Part shown: positions 15,008 through 22,797 of the stretch, piece by piece
Layout: each line of letters begins with the position of its first letter
Numbering within the stretch: position 1 is the stretch's first letter
Assembly (NCBI GenBank): GCA_903959115.1
Contig: CAJBVU010000186.1
Coordinates: forward strand, 1-23,768
DNA from: an uncultured Bacteroidota bacterium
Lineage (GTDB): Bacteria; Bacteroidota; Bacteroidia; NS11-12g; UBA955
Direction: 5' to 3'
DNA: 23,768 nt
The notes under the pieces: generated by a model
The model's input: the letters and a program-made list of their open reading frames with translations, nothing else
Told to the model about the DNA's origin: nothing
The model's database searches: none
Translations under genes and position numbers: made by a program

Positions 15008-15612
15008 GTTTATTTTCCGACGTATATTATGAGGTGGAGCGCGATGCGGAATTCGTTTTGCGGGAGCGGGGCAGCAAGTTTTTTGCATTTGTTTATCGGG
15101 TGACGTCGGATCAAGAAATCAAGGAAAAGTTGGAGGGTTTGAAGCGGCAGTATCCGGATGCAACGCATCATTGTTATGCTTGGGTGATGGGGGCTAGGGG
15201 AGAGGCACAGCGTGCGAATGATGATGGGGAGCCGAGTAATTCAGCGGGCAGACCTATTTTGCGGTCGATTTTCAGTGTTGGTGTCACAAACGTGTTGGTG
15301 GTGGTGGTGAGATATTTTGGGGGGACGTTGCTGGGGATTCCGGGTTTGATAGAGAGTTATGGGGAGGCGGCCGAGTCGGCGCTTCGCGCCGCCGGCCGCC
15401 TCGAAAAATTCATCGAAGAAACCTATGAAATTTCATCGGCTTTTGAGCATGAACAGGAAATTCATCGACTCATTGCAAAGTACGGCGCTCGTGTTTTAGG
15501 CAGCGAGTATACAGAGCAAGTTTGCTATCGTGTGGCGGTGAAAGCAGGTGTAGGTCGGGACTTCGAAAAAGCCCTTTCGGACCATTATCAATTGAGCGGA
15601 AAACGCGTGTAA
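15004..15612 (+). CDS. IMPACT/YigZ family protein
   Basis: This is a 202-residue member of the YigZ/IMPACT (UPF0029) family, which includes regulators linked to translation and GCN2 control in eukaryotes. The bacterial function is not settled. The hallmark DDGEPSNSAGRPIL is at about residues 73-86, followed by VTNVLVVVVRYFGGTLLGIPGL, and the C-terminal DUF1949-like domain starts around residue 135. The GTG start overlaps the ribD stop by 4 bp, which fixes the start well and implies coupled translation. Alignment by eye to E. coli YigZ shows no length change around residues 120-145 even though the DNA there is a long GC-rich hairpin. It converges with the GT-C-like gene over a 60-bp gap that holds only a 6-bp AT-rich inverted repeat (15616-15632). 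Confidence 0.88.
   Translation: MSLFSDVYYEVERDAEFVLRERGSKFFAFVYRVTSDQEIKEKLEGLKRQYPDATHHCYAWVMGARGEAQRANDDGEPSNSAGRPILRSIFSVGVTNVLVVVVRYFGGTLLGIPGLIESYGEAAESALRAAGRLEKFIEETYEISSAFEHEQEIHRLIAKYGARVLGSEYTEQVCYRVAVKAGVGRDFEKALSDHYQLSGKRV
15364..15402. repeat. GC-rich imperfect inverted repeat inside the yigZ-like gene
   Basis: The arms gaggcggccg (15364-15373) and cggccgcctc (15393-15402) pair perfectly. Inside them cggcgc (15377-15382) pairs with gcgccg (15386-15391) around a TTC loop, leaving only a 3/1-nt internal bulge. That is 16 G/C-dominated pairs in 39 nt, far stronger than anything else seen in a coding region here. It encodes an Ala/Glu/Arg-rich helix. Confidence 0.7.
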
Positions 15613-15672
15613 ATTCATCTTTAATTAAGATGGAAGAGAAGATTCGAGTAAAGAAATTTAAACGATGATATT

Positions 15673-17388
15673 CTATTGAAGAAATTTTGCAATGAAATCA
15701 GATAATGTCATCTCTCCAGTTTCAAAAATAAAAACGGGTCCGCGAACATCAGCCAAGCTGTGTTTGAACGGAAGACGGTCGCCCCAAGCGCTGTCTTTGA
15801 AAACATCCATAACGGCGACCTTGTGCGGGACGTAATGTTGGTCTTTGATTTCTTTCAATAGCCAATGTCGACGTTCATATTTTGGACGAATGATGGGAAT
15901 TGTCTCGTGGATTTTGAAGCACGATGGCCCAATTTCTATCGGAATTGATAATATTGGAAGTGTGTCGTATGGAAATCCTCCACCGGGAAGTTGTTCGGGT
16001 GTTCCCGCTTTGAAAGGAAACTTCGCCAACTGCTGAAATCCCATGCTCGCTGTCTCCAAAACGTAGTGGTCCAATACAACCACCGCTCCAATTTTCTGGG
16101 TTCTGCAGAGGTTTGCCATCTTCTCGGCATCGCCACGCAACTGATTGATAGGGTAAATCATCACGGGAACATAGGTTTTGCCCAACTCTCGTATGCTACA
16201 CTTGTCCCAAAAACGATAACCATAAAGGCCAACGGCAGCAAAAAGACCAATGAAGTAAGCGGTTTTAATCAGCTTGGACGGTATCTGAAACTTTTCAGAA
16301 AGTGTAAATGTATGTTTGAAAGTGAATTCCCAAAGTTGATTCAGTCCACGGAACGAGAAGCCTGAACCGGACACTAGCCAGCCCCACGCAAAAGGTATCG
16401 CTAAGAAAAATCGACCATATCCAAAGAAGATATTCTCGGTTCCGTCCGTTGTTTTTTCTACCGCCAGCAAGGCCAAAGGCAGCAATAAAATCCCCAATAA
16501 CCCGATCCATTGATTTTTGGATGTTGGAGTGGCAAAAAGCAAAACGGCCAACGCAATCAATCCGCAACCCAGCAATGGCGGACGACCGCCGTAAGTGTGC
16601 TGTAGAAACCAATTATAACGTTGTATGCTCTCGGTAAAAACATGCCACGAGAAATTGGTCTGAACGGTCGCATGGATCATCCATTCCGGATGCATCGATT
16701 TCACAATGGCATAGGTAAAAAAGAGTAGGGTCATTCCAACTCCTGCCGGCCACAACTCCTTTACGGCATTTATGAGGTTCTCAGACATTGAACTCGCACG
16801 AGCCCCTTTGCCAAGTCGGCGCTGCAACTCGTCTTGCCATATGGGAAAAACTCCCGGCAAAAGTAAAAGCCCATTTGCATTCTGCATCAATCCCCAGCCC
16901 AAAAGGATAAGGCCCACATTCAACCAAAGCCGCGATCGATGGATGAACCGTGTTGCCAAAGATGTGAGAAATACGGATTGCATGAAACCTCGAGAAATAT
17001 AGGTCGTTTGTAGCCAGGAAATTGGAAAAGCCAAGCTCAAGCAGAGAATCGCGCTGCCTGTTATATTGCCGCTGCGTTTTCGTGCGAGTTGCGACATCCA
17101 AATCCAGGGGAGGGTCGACATCATTGCTGTGACCATTGGAACGGCGCGATAAACTGGAATCCCTAACCAAATGAAGGGTGCTGCAAACCAGGCCTCCAAG
17201 CCAGATGAATAGAGTTGACCGTAAAAGAAGGGGGTATGGAATCGGAAATGGGCAAAATCATCCGCCATCTGCCACATCACACATTGGTCGGAATCGGTGT
17301 AGTTGCCAGAAAAATAACTATAGGCAAAGGCCCGTAAACAAAGAAAGGCAAAAAGTGTGATCGGATATATCCACTTCTCGCCTTTCAT
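15673..17388 (-). CDS. Polytopic membrane protein, probable GT-C fold glycosyltransferase
   Basis: The 571-residue protein has about ten hydrophobic helices in its first ~400 residues and a soluble C-terminal part (~170 residues). Just after the first helix comes FSGNYTDSDQ, an Asp-Ser-Asp (32-34) in the first outer loop, the location where GT-C enzymes (PMT/ArnT/dolichyl-phosphate-mannose-type) carry their catalytic acidic motif. It is followed by a loop rich in aromatic residues and a second helix pair (SGLEAWFAAPFIWLGIPVY). These enzymes use lipid-linked sugars and act on the periplasmic side. The assignment is from topology and the acidic motif only; no subfamily was recognised. The gene starts 24 bp after acn ends, so they may be co-transcribed without an obvious functional link. 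Confidence 0.6.
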   Translation of the reverse strand: MKGEKWIYPITLFAFLCLRAFAYSYFSGNYTDSDQCVMWQMADDFAHFRFHTPFFYGQLYSSGLEAWFAAPFIWLGIPVYRAVPMVTAMMSTLPWIWMSQLARKRSGNITGSAILCLSLAFPISWLQTTYISRGFMQSVFLTSLATRFIHRSRLWLNVGLILLGWGLMQNANGLLLLPGVFPIWQDELQRRLGKGARASSMSENLINAVKELWPAGVGMTLLFFTYAIVKSMHPEWMIHATVQTNFSWHVFTESIQRYNWFLQHTYGGRPPLLGCGLIALAVLLFATPTSKNQWIGLLGILLLPLALLAVEKTTDGTENIFFGYGRFFLAIPFAWGWLVSGSGFSFRGLNQLWEFTFKHTFTLSEKFQIPSKLIKTAYFIGLFAAVGLYGYRFWDKCSIRELGKTYVPVMIYPINQLRGDAEKMANLCRTQKIGAVVVLDHYVLETASMGFQQLAKFPFKAGTPEQLPGGGFPYDTLPILSIPIEIGPSCFKIHETIPIIRPKYERRHWLLKEIKDQHYVPHKVAVMDVFKDSAWGDRLPFKHSLADVRGPVFIFETGEMTLSDFIAKFLQ

Positions 17389-17412
17389 GGTCAGATTGTA
17401 TAAAGGAGGTAA

Positions 17413-19677
17413 TTATGCCACGCTTCTGCGAATGATGTTCAATGCGCCACCGGCAACAAACCAATCGATTTGCTGTTCGTTGTAGCTATGGTTCACAGTG
17501 ATAGTGTCGCTGCTGCCATCGGCATGGTTCAATACCATTTGCAAGGCTTTGTTCGGAGCGAAATCTGTCAAACCAAGGATGCTAATGGTATCAGCCTCCT
17601 GAATTTTGTCGTAATCGGCTTTATCTGCAAACGTCAACGCCAACATCCCCTGTTTTTTCAAGTTGGTTTCATGGATACGCGCGAAGCTCTTCACCAACAC
17701 GGCACGAACGCCCAAATGACGGGGTTCCATGGCAGCGTGTTCGCGGCTAGATCCTTCACCGTAGTTTTCATCACCCACTACGATGGTACCAATGCCAGCG
17801 GCTTTGTAAGCGCGTTGGGTTCCAGGTACGGTATCGTAATTGCCGTTCAACTGGTTTTTCACTTCATTGGGTTTTTCATTGAAGAAGTTGATTGCGCCAA
17901 TGAGCAAGTTGTTTGAAATGTTATCGAGGTGACCGCGGAATTTCAACCAAGGACCTGCCATAGAGATGTGGTCGGTGGTACATTTTCCTTTTGCTTTGAT
18001 CAACAATTTGAGGTTGTTTAGGTCGGTACCTTCCCATGCTGCGAATGGATCGAGGAGTTGAAGGCGGCTGCTATTCGGCGCTACTTTTACTTCCACGCTG
18101 CTTCCATCGGCGGCTGGGGCTTGGTATCCTGCATCTTCTACTGCGAATCCGCGGGTTGGCAATTCGTCGCCAGTTGGGGCATCGAGCATTACGGCTTCGC
18201 CATTTTCGTTGATGAGGGAATCGGTGAGGGGGTTGAAGGTCAAATCACCCGCGATGGCCAATGCTGTAACGAGTTCAGGACTACCTACAAACGCGTATGT
18301 ATTTGGGTTTCCATCGGCGCGCTTCGCGAAATTGCGGTTAAACGAGTGGACGATGGTATTCTTTTCTTGTTTGTCAGCGCCCATACGATCCCACATCCCG
18401 ATGCAAGGTCCGCAAGCGTTGGCGAATACTTTGGCACCGATTTGATCGAACACGTCGAGGAAGCCATCGCGCTCGATGGTGTATCTCACTTGTTCAGAAC
18501 CGGGGGTGATCATGTATTCGGCTTTGGTTTTGAGGTTCTTTTCAGAGACCTGTTTGGCCAAAGACACGGCACGAGAAATATCTTCGTAAGAGGAGTTGGT
18601 ACAGCTACCGATCAATCCCACTTCAACTTTTGTGGGCCAACCGTTGGCGGCGGCAACTTCTTTCATTTTAGAGATAGGGGTAGCCAAATCTGGGGTGAAT
18701 GGGCCGTTCAAATGGGGCTCCAACTCAGACAGGTTGATTTCGATGACTTCGTCGAAGTAGGCGGTGGGGTTTTCGTATACTTCTGCATCGGCATTGAGGT
18801 GTTCGCGAACGCCGTTGGCAGCATCGGCGATGGCTTCACGGCCGGTGGCACGGAGGTAACGCTCCATGGAATCGTCGTATCCGAAGGTTGATGTGGTTGC
18901 TCCAATTTCGGCACCCATATTACAAATGGTCCCTTTTCCGGTACAGCTCATTGCGTTTGCGCCTTCACCGAAATATTCTACGATGGCTCCGGTTCCACCT
19001 TTTACGGTGAGGATACCAGCGACTTTCAGGATTACGTCTTTGGGGGCTGTCCAACCGCTGAGTTTACCAGTAAGTTTGATACCGATCAGTTTTGGCCATT
19101 TGAGTTCCCATGGGAGGCCTGCCATTACATCGCAAGCGTCTGCACCACCAACACCGATAGCTATCATACCCAAACCACCCGCGTTTACGGTGTGAGAATC
19201 GGTACCGATCATCATTCCGCCGGGGAAGGCGTAGTTTTCGAGTACAACTTGGTGGATGATACCGGCTCCGGGTTTCCAGAATCCGATGCCATATTTATTG
19301 GAAACAGAGGCGAGGAAATCATAGACTTCGGCGCTTTCTGTGGTTGCTTTGGTAAGATCTACACCGGCGCCAGTTTTGGCGGTGATCAAGTGATCGCAGT
19401 GTACGGTGGATGGTACAGCTACTTTTGGTCGGCCGGCTTGCATAAACTGCAACAATGCCATTTGGGCAGTTGCGTCTTGCATGGCTACACGATCGGGGGC
19501 GAAATCTACGTAATCGCTACCACGTCCGAAGGCTTGCGGCGCGGCGTTATCCCACAGGTGAGAGAAAAGGATTTTCTCGGTGAGTGTGAGGGGTCTTCCC
19601 AACAATTGACGGGCGGCGGCCACGCGCTGGGGCATTCTTTGGTAAACGGATTGGATGAGGTCTAAATCGAAAGCCAT
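17413..19677 (-). CDS. acn: Aconitate hydratase (mitochondrial type)
   Basis: Aconitase isomerises citrate to isocitrate in the TCA cycle using a [4Fe-4S] cluster. The start at 19677 gives 754 residues, the typical size of the mitochondrial-type branch found in Bacteroidota; a longer reading adds 49 residues that run into the ruvC promoter region and lack family character. Cluster ligands are Cys359 (GLIGSCTNSSYED) and Cys422/Cys425 (ANACGPCIGMWDR). Other family marks are GTDSHTVNAGGLGMI (158-172) and the C-terminal swivelling domain with YGEGSSREHAAMEPRHLG and KSFARIHETNLKKQGM. It is divergent from ruvC across a 78-bp region that contains two copies of TTTCGGAAAT. A GT-C-like gene follows on the same strand. 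Confidence 0.96.
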   Translation of the reverse strand: MAFDLDLIQSVYQRMPQRVAAARQLLGRPLTLTEKILFSHLWDNAAPQAFGRGSDYVDFAPDRVAMQDATAQMALLQFMQAGRPKVAVPSTVHCDHLITAKTGAGVDLTKATTESAEVYDFLASVSNKYGIGFWKPGAGIIHQVVLENYAFPGGMMIGTDSHTVNAGGLGMIAIGVGGADACDVMAGLPWELKWPKLIGIKLTGKLSGWTAPKDVILKVAGILTVKGGTGAIVEYFGEGANAMSCTGKGTICNMGAEIGATTSTFGYDDSMERYLRATGREAIADAANGVREHLNADAEVYENPTAYFDEVIEINLSELEPHLNGPFTPDLATPISKMKEVAAANGWPTKVEVGLIGSCTNSSYEDISRAVSLAKQVSEKNLKTKAEYMITPGSEQVRYTIERDGFLDVFDQIGAKVFANACGPCIGMWDRMGADKQEKNTIVHSFNRNFAKRADGNPNTYAFVGSPELVTALAIAGDLTFNPLTDSLINENGEAVMLDAPTGDELPTRGFAVEDAGYQAPAADGSSVEVKVAPNSSRLQLLDPFAAWEGTDLNNLKLLIKAKGKCTTDHISMAGPWLKFRGHLDNISNNLLIGAINFFNEKPNEVKNQLNGNYDTVPGTQRAYKAAGIGTIVVGDENYGEGSSREHAAMEPRHLGVRAVLVKSFARIHETNLKKQGMLALTFADKADYDKIQEADTISILGLTDFAPNKALQMVLNHADGSSDTITVNHSYNEQQIDWFVAGGALNIIRRSVA

Positions 19678-19707
19678 GAATAGGTTTTGTAAATGAATTT
19701 CTACAAA

Positions 19708-19740
19708 TTTCGGAAATTTTCCCCGGATTTTTTCGGAAAT
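19708..19740 (+). repeat. 10-bp direct repeat TTTCGGAAAT, two copies, 23-bp period
   Basis: Copies lie at 19708-19717 and 19731-19740 in the acn-ruvC divergent promoter region. Each copy is itself nearly palindromic. They could be operator half-sites for either gene; this is a positional inference only. Confidence 0.4.
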
Positions 19741-19743
19741 CGG

Positions 19744-19751
19744 CATCTTTG
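19744..19751 (+). promoter_or_regulatory. Near-match -7 box (CATCTTTG) for ruvC
   Basis: One mismatch to TAnnTTTG, ending 4 nt before the GTG chosen as the ruvC start. It supports the GTG over the ATG at 19693, which lies upstream of it. Confidence 0.3.
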
Positions 19752-19755
19752 TAAG

Positions 19756-20337
19756 GTGGAGAAACCGCGGGTAATTTTGGGCATAGATCCGGGCACCAAT
19801 TTGTTGGGGTATGGATTGATACAAATCGAGGGCAAGAAGCCTAAGTTATTGGGCTTGGGCGTGGTTAGATTGGCCAAAGTGGGCGATGCGGGGGAGAAGT
19901 TGCATCACATTTACGAGCGGGTATCGGCGTTGATTGAGGGGTTTGATGTGACAGAAGTGGCGGTGGAAGCACCATTTTTTGGCAAGAATGTTCAGTCGAT
20001 GTTGAAATTGGGTCGGGCCCAAGGGGTTGCCATTGCTGCGGCAATTGGCAAGGGATTGCCGGTGTTTGAGTATGTGCCTCGCAAGATCAAGCAATCAATT
20101 GCGGGGAATGGAAATGCAAGCAAGGAGCAGGTTTTTGCGATGCTGCATGCGGAATTCAATTTTGAAGAGAAGCCCGAAACGATGGATGCCACGGATGGAT
20201 TGGCGGCGGCGGTTTGTCATTTCTACCAGTTTGCGCCGCGGGCGTTTGGCAGCACCAAGGGTGGCACTGCGGGCGGCAACAACAAGGCGGGTGGCTGGGC
20301 TCAGTATCTGAAAGAGAATCCCGATCGGGAGGTTTGA
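19756..20337 (+). CDS. ruvC: Crossover junction endodeoxyribonuclease RuvC
   Basis: RuvC cleaves Holliday junctions on the RuvAB-branch-migrated complex during homologous recombination and repair. The GTG start gives 193 residues, beginning just before the first catalytic strand (RVILGIDPGTNLLGYG). An ATG 63 bp upstream would add 21 residues that do not fit the family. All four catalytic acids are visible: Asp11, Glu71 (VAVEAPFFGKN), Asp144 and Asp147 (TMDATDGLAAAVCHF). The stretch PRKIKQSIAGNGNASKEQV is the usual DNA-binding segment. A Gly/Lys-rich tail follows residue 165. ruvA and ruvB are not adjacent. The gene ends only 7 bp from the convergent argS stop, with no room for a separate terminator. 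Confidence 0.93.
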   Translation: MEKPRVILGIDPGTNLLGYGLIQIEGKKPKLLGLGVVRLAKVGDAGEKLHHIYERVSALIEGFDVTEVAVEAPFFGKNVQSMLKLGRAQGVAIAAAIGKGLPVFEYVPRKIKQSIAGNGNASKEQVFAMLHAEFNFEEKPETMDATDGLAAAVCHFYQFAPRAFGSTKGGTAGGNNKAGGWAQYLKENPDREV

Positions 20338-20344
20338 TAAAAAA

Positions 20345-22243
20345 TCACATTCGCTCTACCACCTGAATGCCGAGCAAATTGAGGGCGTGTTTCAAGGTGT
20401 GGGCGGTGAAATGAGCGAGTTTGAGGCGGGTGTTTTTGATGATGGGATCCGGTTCGCGCATGATATGACACTCATTGTAAAAGCGGTTGAACGTACGCGA
20501 CAAATCAATGCAGTATTGGGTAATCACTGCGGGCGATGATTCGCCGCAGGCCTTGTTGACCTCCTCTGGGTAGTGGTACAATACTTGGATCGCCTCAATT
20601 TCAAGGGGCTGAAGTTGATCGTTGATATCGCCCTGCTGCCAAGATGCACTACTGGCATCCGCCGAAGCGCTGCGCAAAATGCTCTGTATGCGGGCGTAAG
20701 TATATTGTACGAACGGACCTGTATCGCCTTGGAAGTCGATGCTCTCCTGCGGATTGAATAACATCCGCTTGCGTGGATCTACTTTTAGAATGAAAAATTT
20801 CAAGGCCGATAAACCTAAGGATTCGTATAAGTTCGCAAGCTCGGCGTCTGCTAATCCGTCCGTTTTACCCAACTCGATGGTTTTGGCCTTGGCCTCGTCC
20901 ACCATTTCTTGGATCAAGTCGTCGGCATCAACCACAGTGCCTTCCCGACTTTTCATCTTCCCGCTGGGTAAATCCACCATGCCGTAGCTTAGGTGGTGCA
21001 TCCCATCAGCGAAAGGTCGGCCCAGCTTTTTCATGATCAAAAACAACACCTTAAAGTGGTAATCTTGCTCATTGCCAACCACATAGATGCTTTGATCTAC
21101 ATGGTGCTGCTGGAATTTTAGATCAGCTGTTCCAATGTCCTGGGTGATGTAAACGCTGGTGCCATCCCCGCGAAGTACGAGCTTTTCGTCGAGCCCGTCT
21201 TTACGCAAATCAATCCAAACACTGCCATCGGCTTTGCGATAGAAAACGCCACTCTGCAGACCTTCGTCCACCACGTCTTTCCCCAACTTATAGGTATTGG
21301 ATTCGTAATAATATTGATCAAAGGAAACGCCCAATCGCGCGTAGGTTTTTTCGAATCCGCTGTAAACCCAAGCGTTCATCGTTTGCCAAAGGCTGATGAC
21401 TTCGGGTACGCCGGCTTCCCAATCGCGGAGCATTTGCTGGGTTTCGCGCATCAGGGCCGATTGGTTTCGCACCAATTCCTTGATATCGTCTTTGAGTTTT
21501 GAGATTTGCTTTTCTTCGGTGGCTTGTTGGAGCTGACCGTAAATCGCGGCATATTTGGTTTGGGCGATGTCGCCTTCGGGGGCCCACTTGCCTGAAAGTG
21601 CCGATTCAATGCTAGGCAGCGTTTCTTCACGAAGAGCATTCTCAAAAATCACATAGTATTTGCCCACCAAGTGATCGCCTTTCATCCCTGTGGATTCGGG
21701 GGTTTCGCCGTTGCCAAATTTTTGCCAGGCAATCATCGACTTACAGATATGGATGCCACGATCGTTGACTAAGTTGGCCATCACCACATCGTATCCGGCA
21801 GCTTTGTATAAGTTTGCCACCGACACGCCCAAGAGGTTGTTGCGCACGTGTCCAAGGTGAAGGGGTTTGTTGGTATTGGGCGATGAATATTCCACCATCA
21901 CCTTTTTGCCTTTGCCCAGCGATGTTTGTCCGAACGAGGCGTTGTTCCAATTATCTTTCAGGAAATCGGCGTAGATATCGGTTTTCAGGACGATGTTCAA
22001 GAACCCTTTTACTACGTTGAAATCGCTCACGATGGGGGCGTTTTCTTTGAGCGAAACACCAATGGCATTGGCGGTGGCTTCGGGGGTAGATTTCGACAAG
22101 CGCAACAGAGGAAAAATCACAAAAGTGTAATCCCCAGCAAAATCAGGGTTTGTCCGCTCGAGTTTCACGGGTTGCGGATTGCTGCCATAGAGAGTTTCAA
22201 TGGCTGAGGCAATGTAATCAGATAGCGCCTGTTCTAGGTTCAT
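20345..22243 (-). CDS. argS: Arginine-tRNA ligase
   Basis: ArgS charges tRNA-Arg. The 632-residue class I synthetase begins with the Add1 tRNA-recognition domain (about 1-110). It then shows the HIGH-type motif HLGH at 129-132 within SSPNTNKPLHLGHVRNN, and a KMSKS-like motif MKSREGTVV at about 430-438. The C-terminal anticodon-binding DALR domain ends with TLKHALNLLGIQVVERM. Length and motif order are complete, with no sign of a frameshift. An exact -7 box (TATTTTTG) lies 9 nt before the start, so the gene probably has its own promoter despite running in the same direction as rlmH. It converges with ruvC. Confidence 0.96.
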   Translation of the reverse strand: MNLEQALSDYIASAIETLYGSNPQPVKLERTNPDFAGDYTFVIFPLLRLSKSTPEATANAIGVSLKENAPIVSDFNVVKGFLNIVLKTDIYADFLKDNWNNASFGQTSLGKGKKVMVEYSSPNTNKPLHLGHVRNNLLGVSVANLYKAAGYDVVMANLVNDRGIHICKSMIAWQKFGNGETPESTGMKGDHLVGKYYVIFENALREETLPSIESALSGKWAPEGDIAQTKYAAIYGQLQQATEEKQISKLKDDIKELVRNQSALMRETQQMLRDWEAGVPEVISLWQTMNAWVYSGFEKTYARLGVSFDQYYYESNTYKLGKDVVDEGLQSGVFYRKADGSVWIDLRKDGLDEKLVLRGDGTSVYITQDIGTADLKFQQHHVDQSIYVVGNEQDYHFKVLFLIMKKLGRPFADGMHHLSYGMVDLPSGKMKSREGTVVDADDLIQEMVDEAKAKTIELGKTDGLADAELANLYESLGLSALKFFILKVDPRKRMLFNPQESIDFQGDTGPFVQYTYARIQSILRSASADASSASWQQGDINDQLQPLEIEAIQVLYHYPEEVNKACGESSPAVITQYCIDLSRTFNRFYNECHIMREPDPIIKNTRLKLAHFTAHTLKHALNLLGIQVVERM

Positions 22244-22252
22244 GGGATTTTA

Positions 22253-22260
22253 CAAAAATA
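22253..22260 (-). promoter_or_regulatory. Candidate Bacteroidota -7 box (TATTTTTG) for argS
   Basis: An exact TAnnTTTG match on the minus strand, with 9 nt before the argS ATG at 22243. No TTG at -33 was found. It lies in the 90-bp gap after rlmH, which otherwise shows no strong hairpin. Confidence 0.45.
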
Positions 22261-22333
22261 CGAAATTGGGAGGGAAATTGGGGTGAAATCGGTTTGGCTA
22301 GTTCGGGGGAGGGGCTTTGGGCCAAGATGAACC

Positions 22334-22792
22334 TCAATCGTGGTGATACCCTGTGCCTTTGGTGATATTGAGGGCGCGATAGATTTGTTCGGTGAGGACC
22401 AAGCGGGCCAGGTGGTGGGGGAAAACGAAATCGCTGAGTTTGATGTAAGGGTATTGCCGCCTCACCTCCTCCGTGAAACCATAGGCCCCGCCGATGGCGA
22501 AGATGATTTTGCCACGGGATTGCGAGAGTGTTTTTTCGATGTAGGTTGAGAACCCGCGGCTGGTAAAGGCTTTGCCTCGTTCGTCGCACAGAATTAGGGT
22601 GTCGCCGGGCTTCATCAATTTGAGTAAGGTCTCCGATTCCTTGGCTTTTTGGGCTTCGGGGTCGGGCGTGCGCGCGGCAGGAAGGAGTTCGAGCTTCACC
22701 GAATGCATCGGACCGCATCGTTTTACGTAGTCCGCGCAAAGCGCATCGATTTCCGCATTTTTGTGGTTTTCGATGGCGGCAATGAGGATCAT
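22334..22792 (-). CDS. rlmH: 23S rRNA (pseudouridine-1915-N3)-methyltransferase RlmH
   Basis: RlmH is a SPOUT-class enzyme that methylates pseudouridine 1915 in helix 69 of 23S rRNA with S-adenosylmethionine. The 152-residue protein matches the family's usual length of about 155. The knot-forming SAM site is seen as FAIGGAYGF (98-106), and the C-terminal signature HHLARLVLTEQIYRA ... NITKGTGYHHD is complete. The start at 22792 lies 5 bp after the stop of the OmpA-domain gene, which suggests co-transcription. The N-terminus (MILIAAIENHK) is close to the usual first strand. Confidence 0.95.
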   Translation of the reverse strand: MILIAAIENHKNAEIDALCADYVKRCGPMHSVKLELLPAARTPDPEAQKAKESETLLKLMKPGDTLILCDERGKAFTSRGFSTYIEKTLSQSRGKIIFAIGGAYGFTEEVRRQYPYIKLSDFVFPHHLARLVLTEQIYRALNITKGTGYHHD

Positions 22793-22797
22793 CCCAA

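Noticed and set aside
15616..15632. Inverted repeat catctt/aagatg between the yigZ-like gene and the GT-C-like gene
   Set aside because: Only six AT-rich pairs with no T-run; too weak to call a terminator although a terminator is expected in this convergent gap.
17401..17435. A near-perfect Shine-Dalgarno (aaaggaggt) 5 nt before an ATG on the plus strand
   Set aside because: The frame closes after six codons and lies over the end of acn on the opposite strand. No small-protein or leader-peptide role is supported.
18058..18891. Long open frame (277 codons) antisense to acn
   Set aside because: The acn frame is a complete, motif-verified aconitase; the antisense frame shows no recognisable domains and arises from codon bias.
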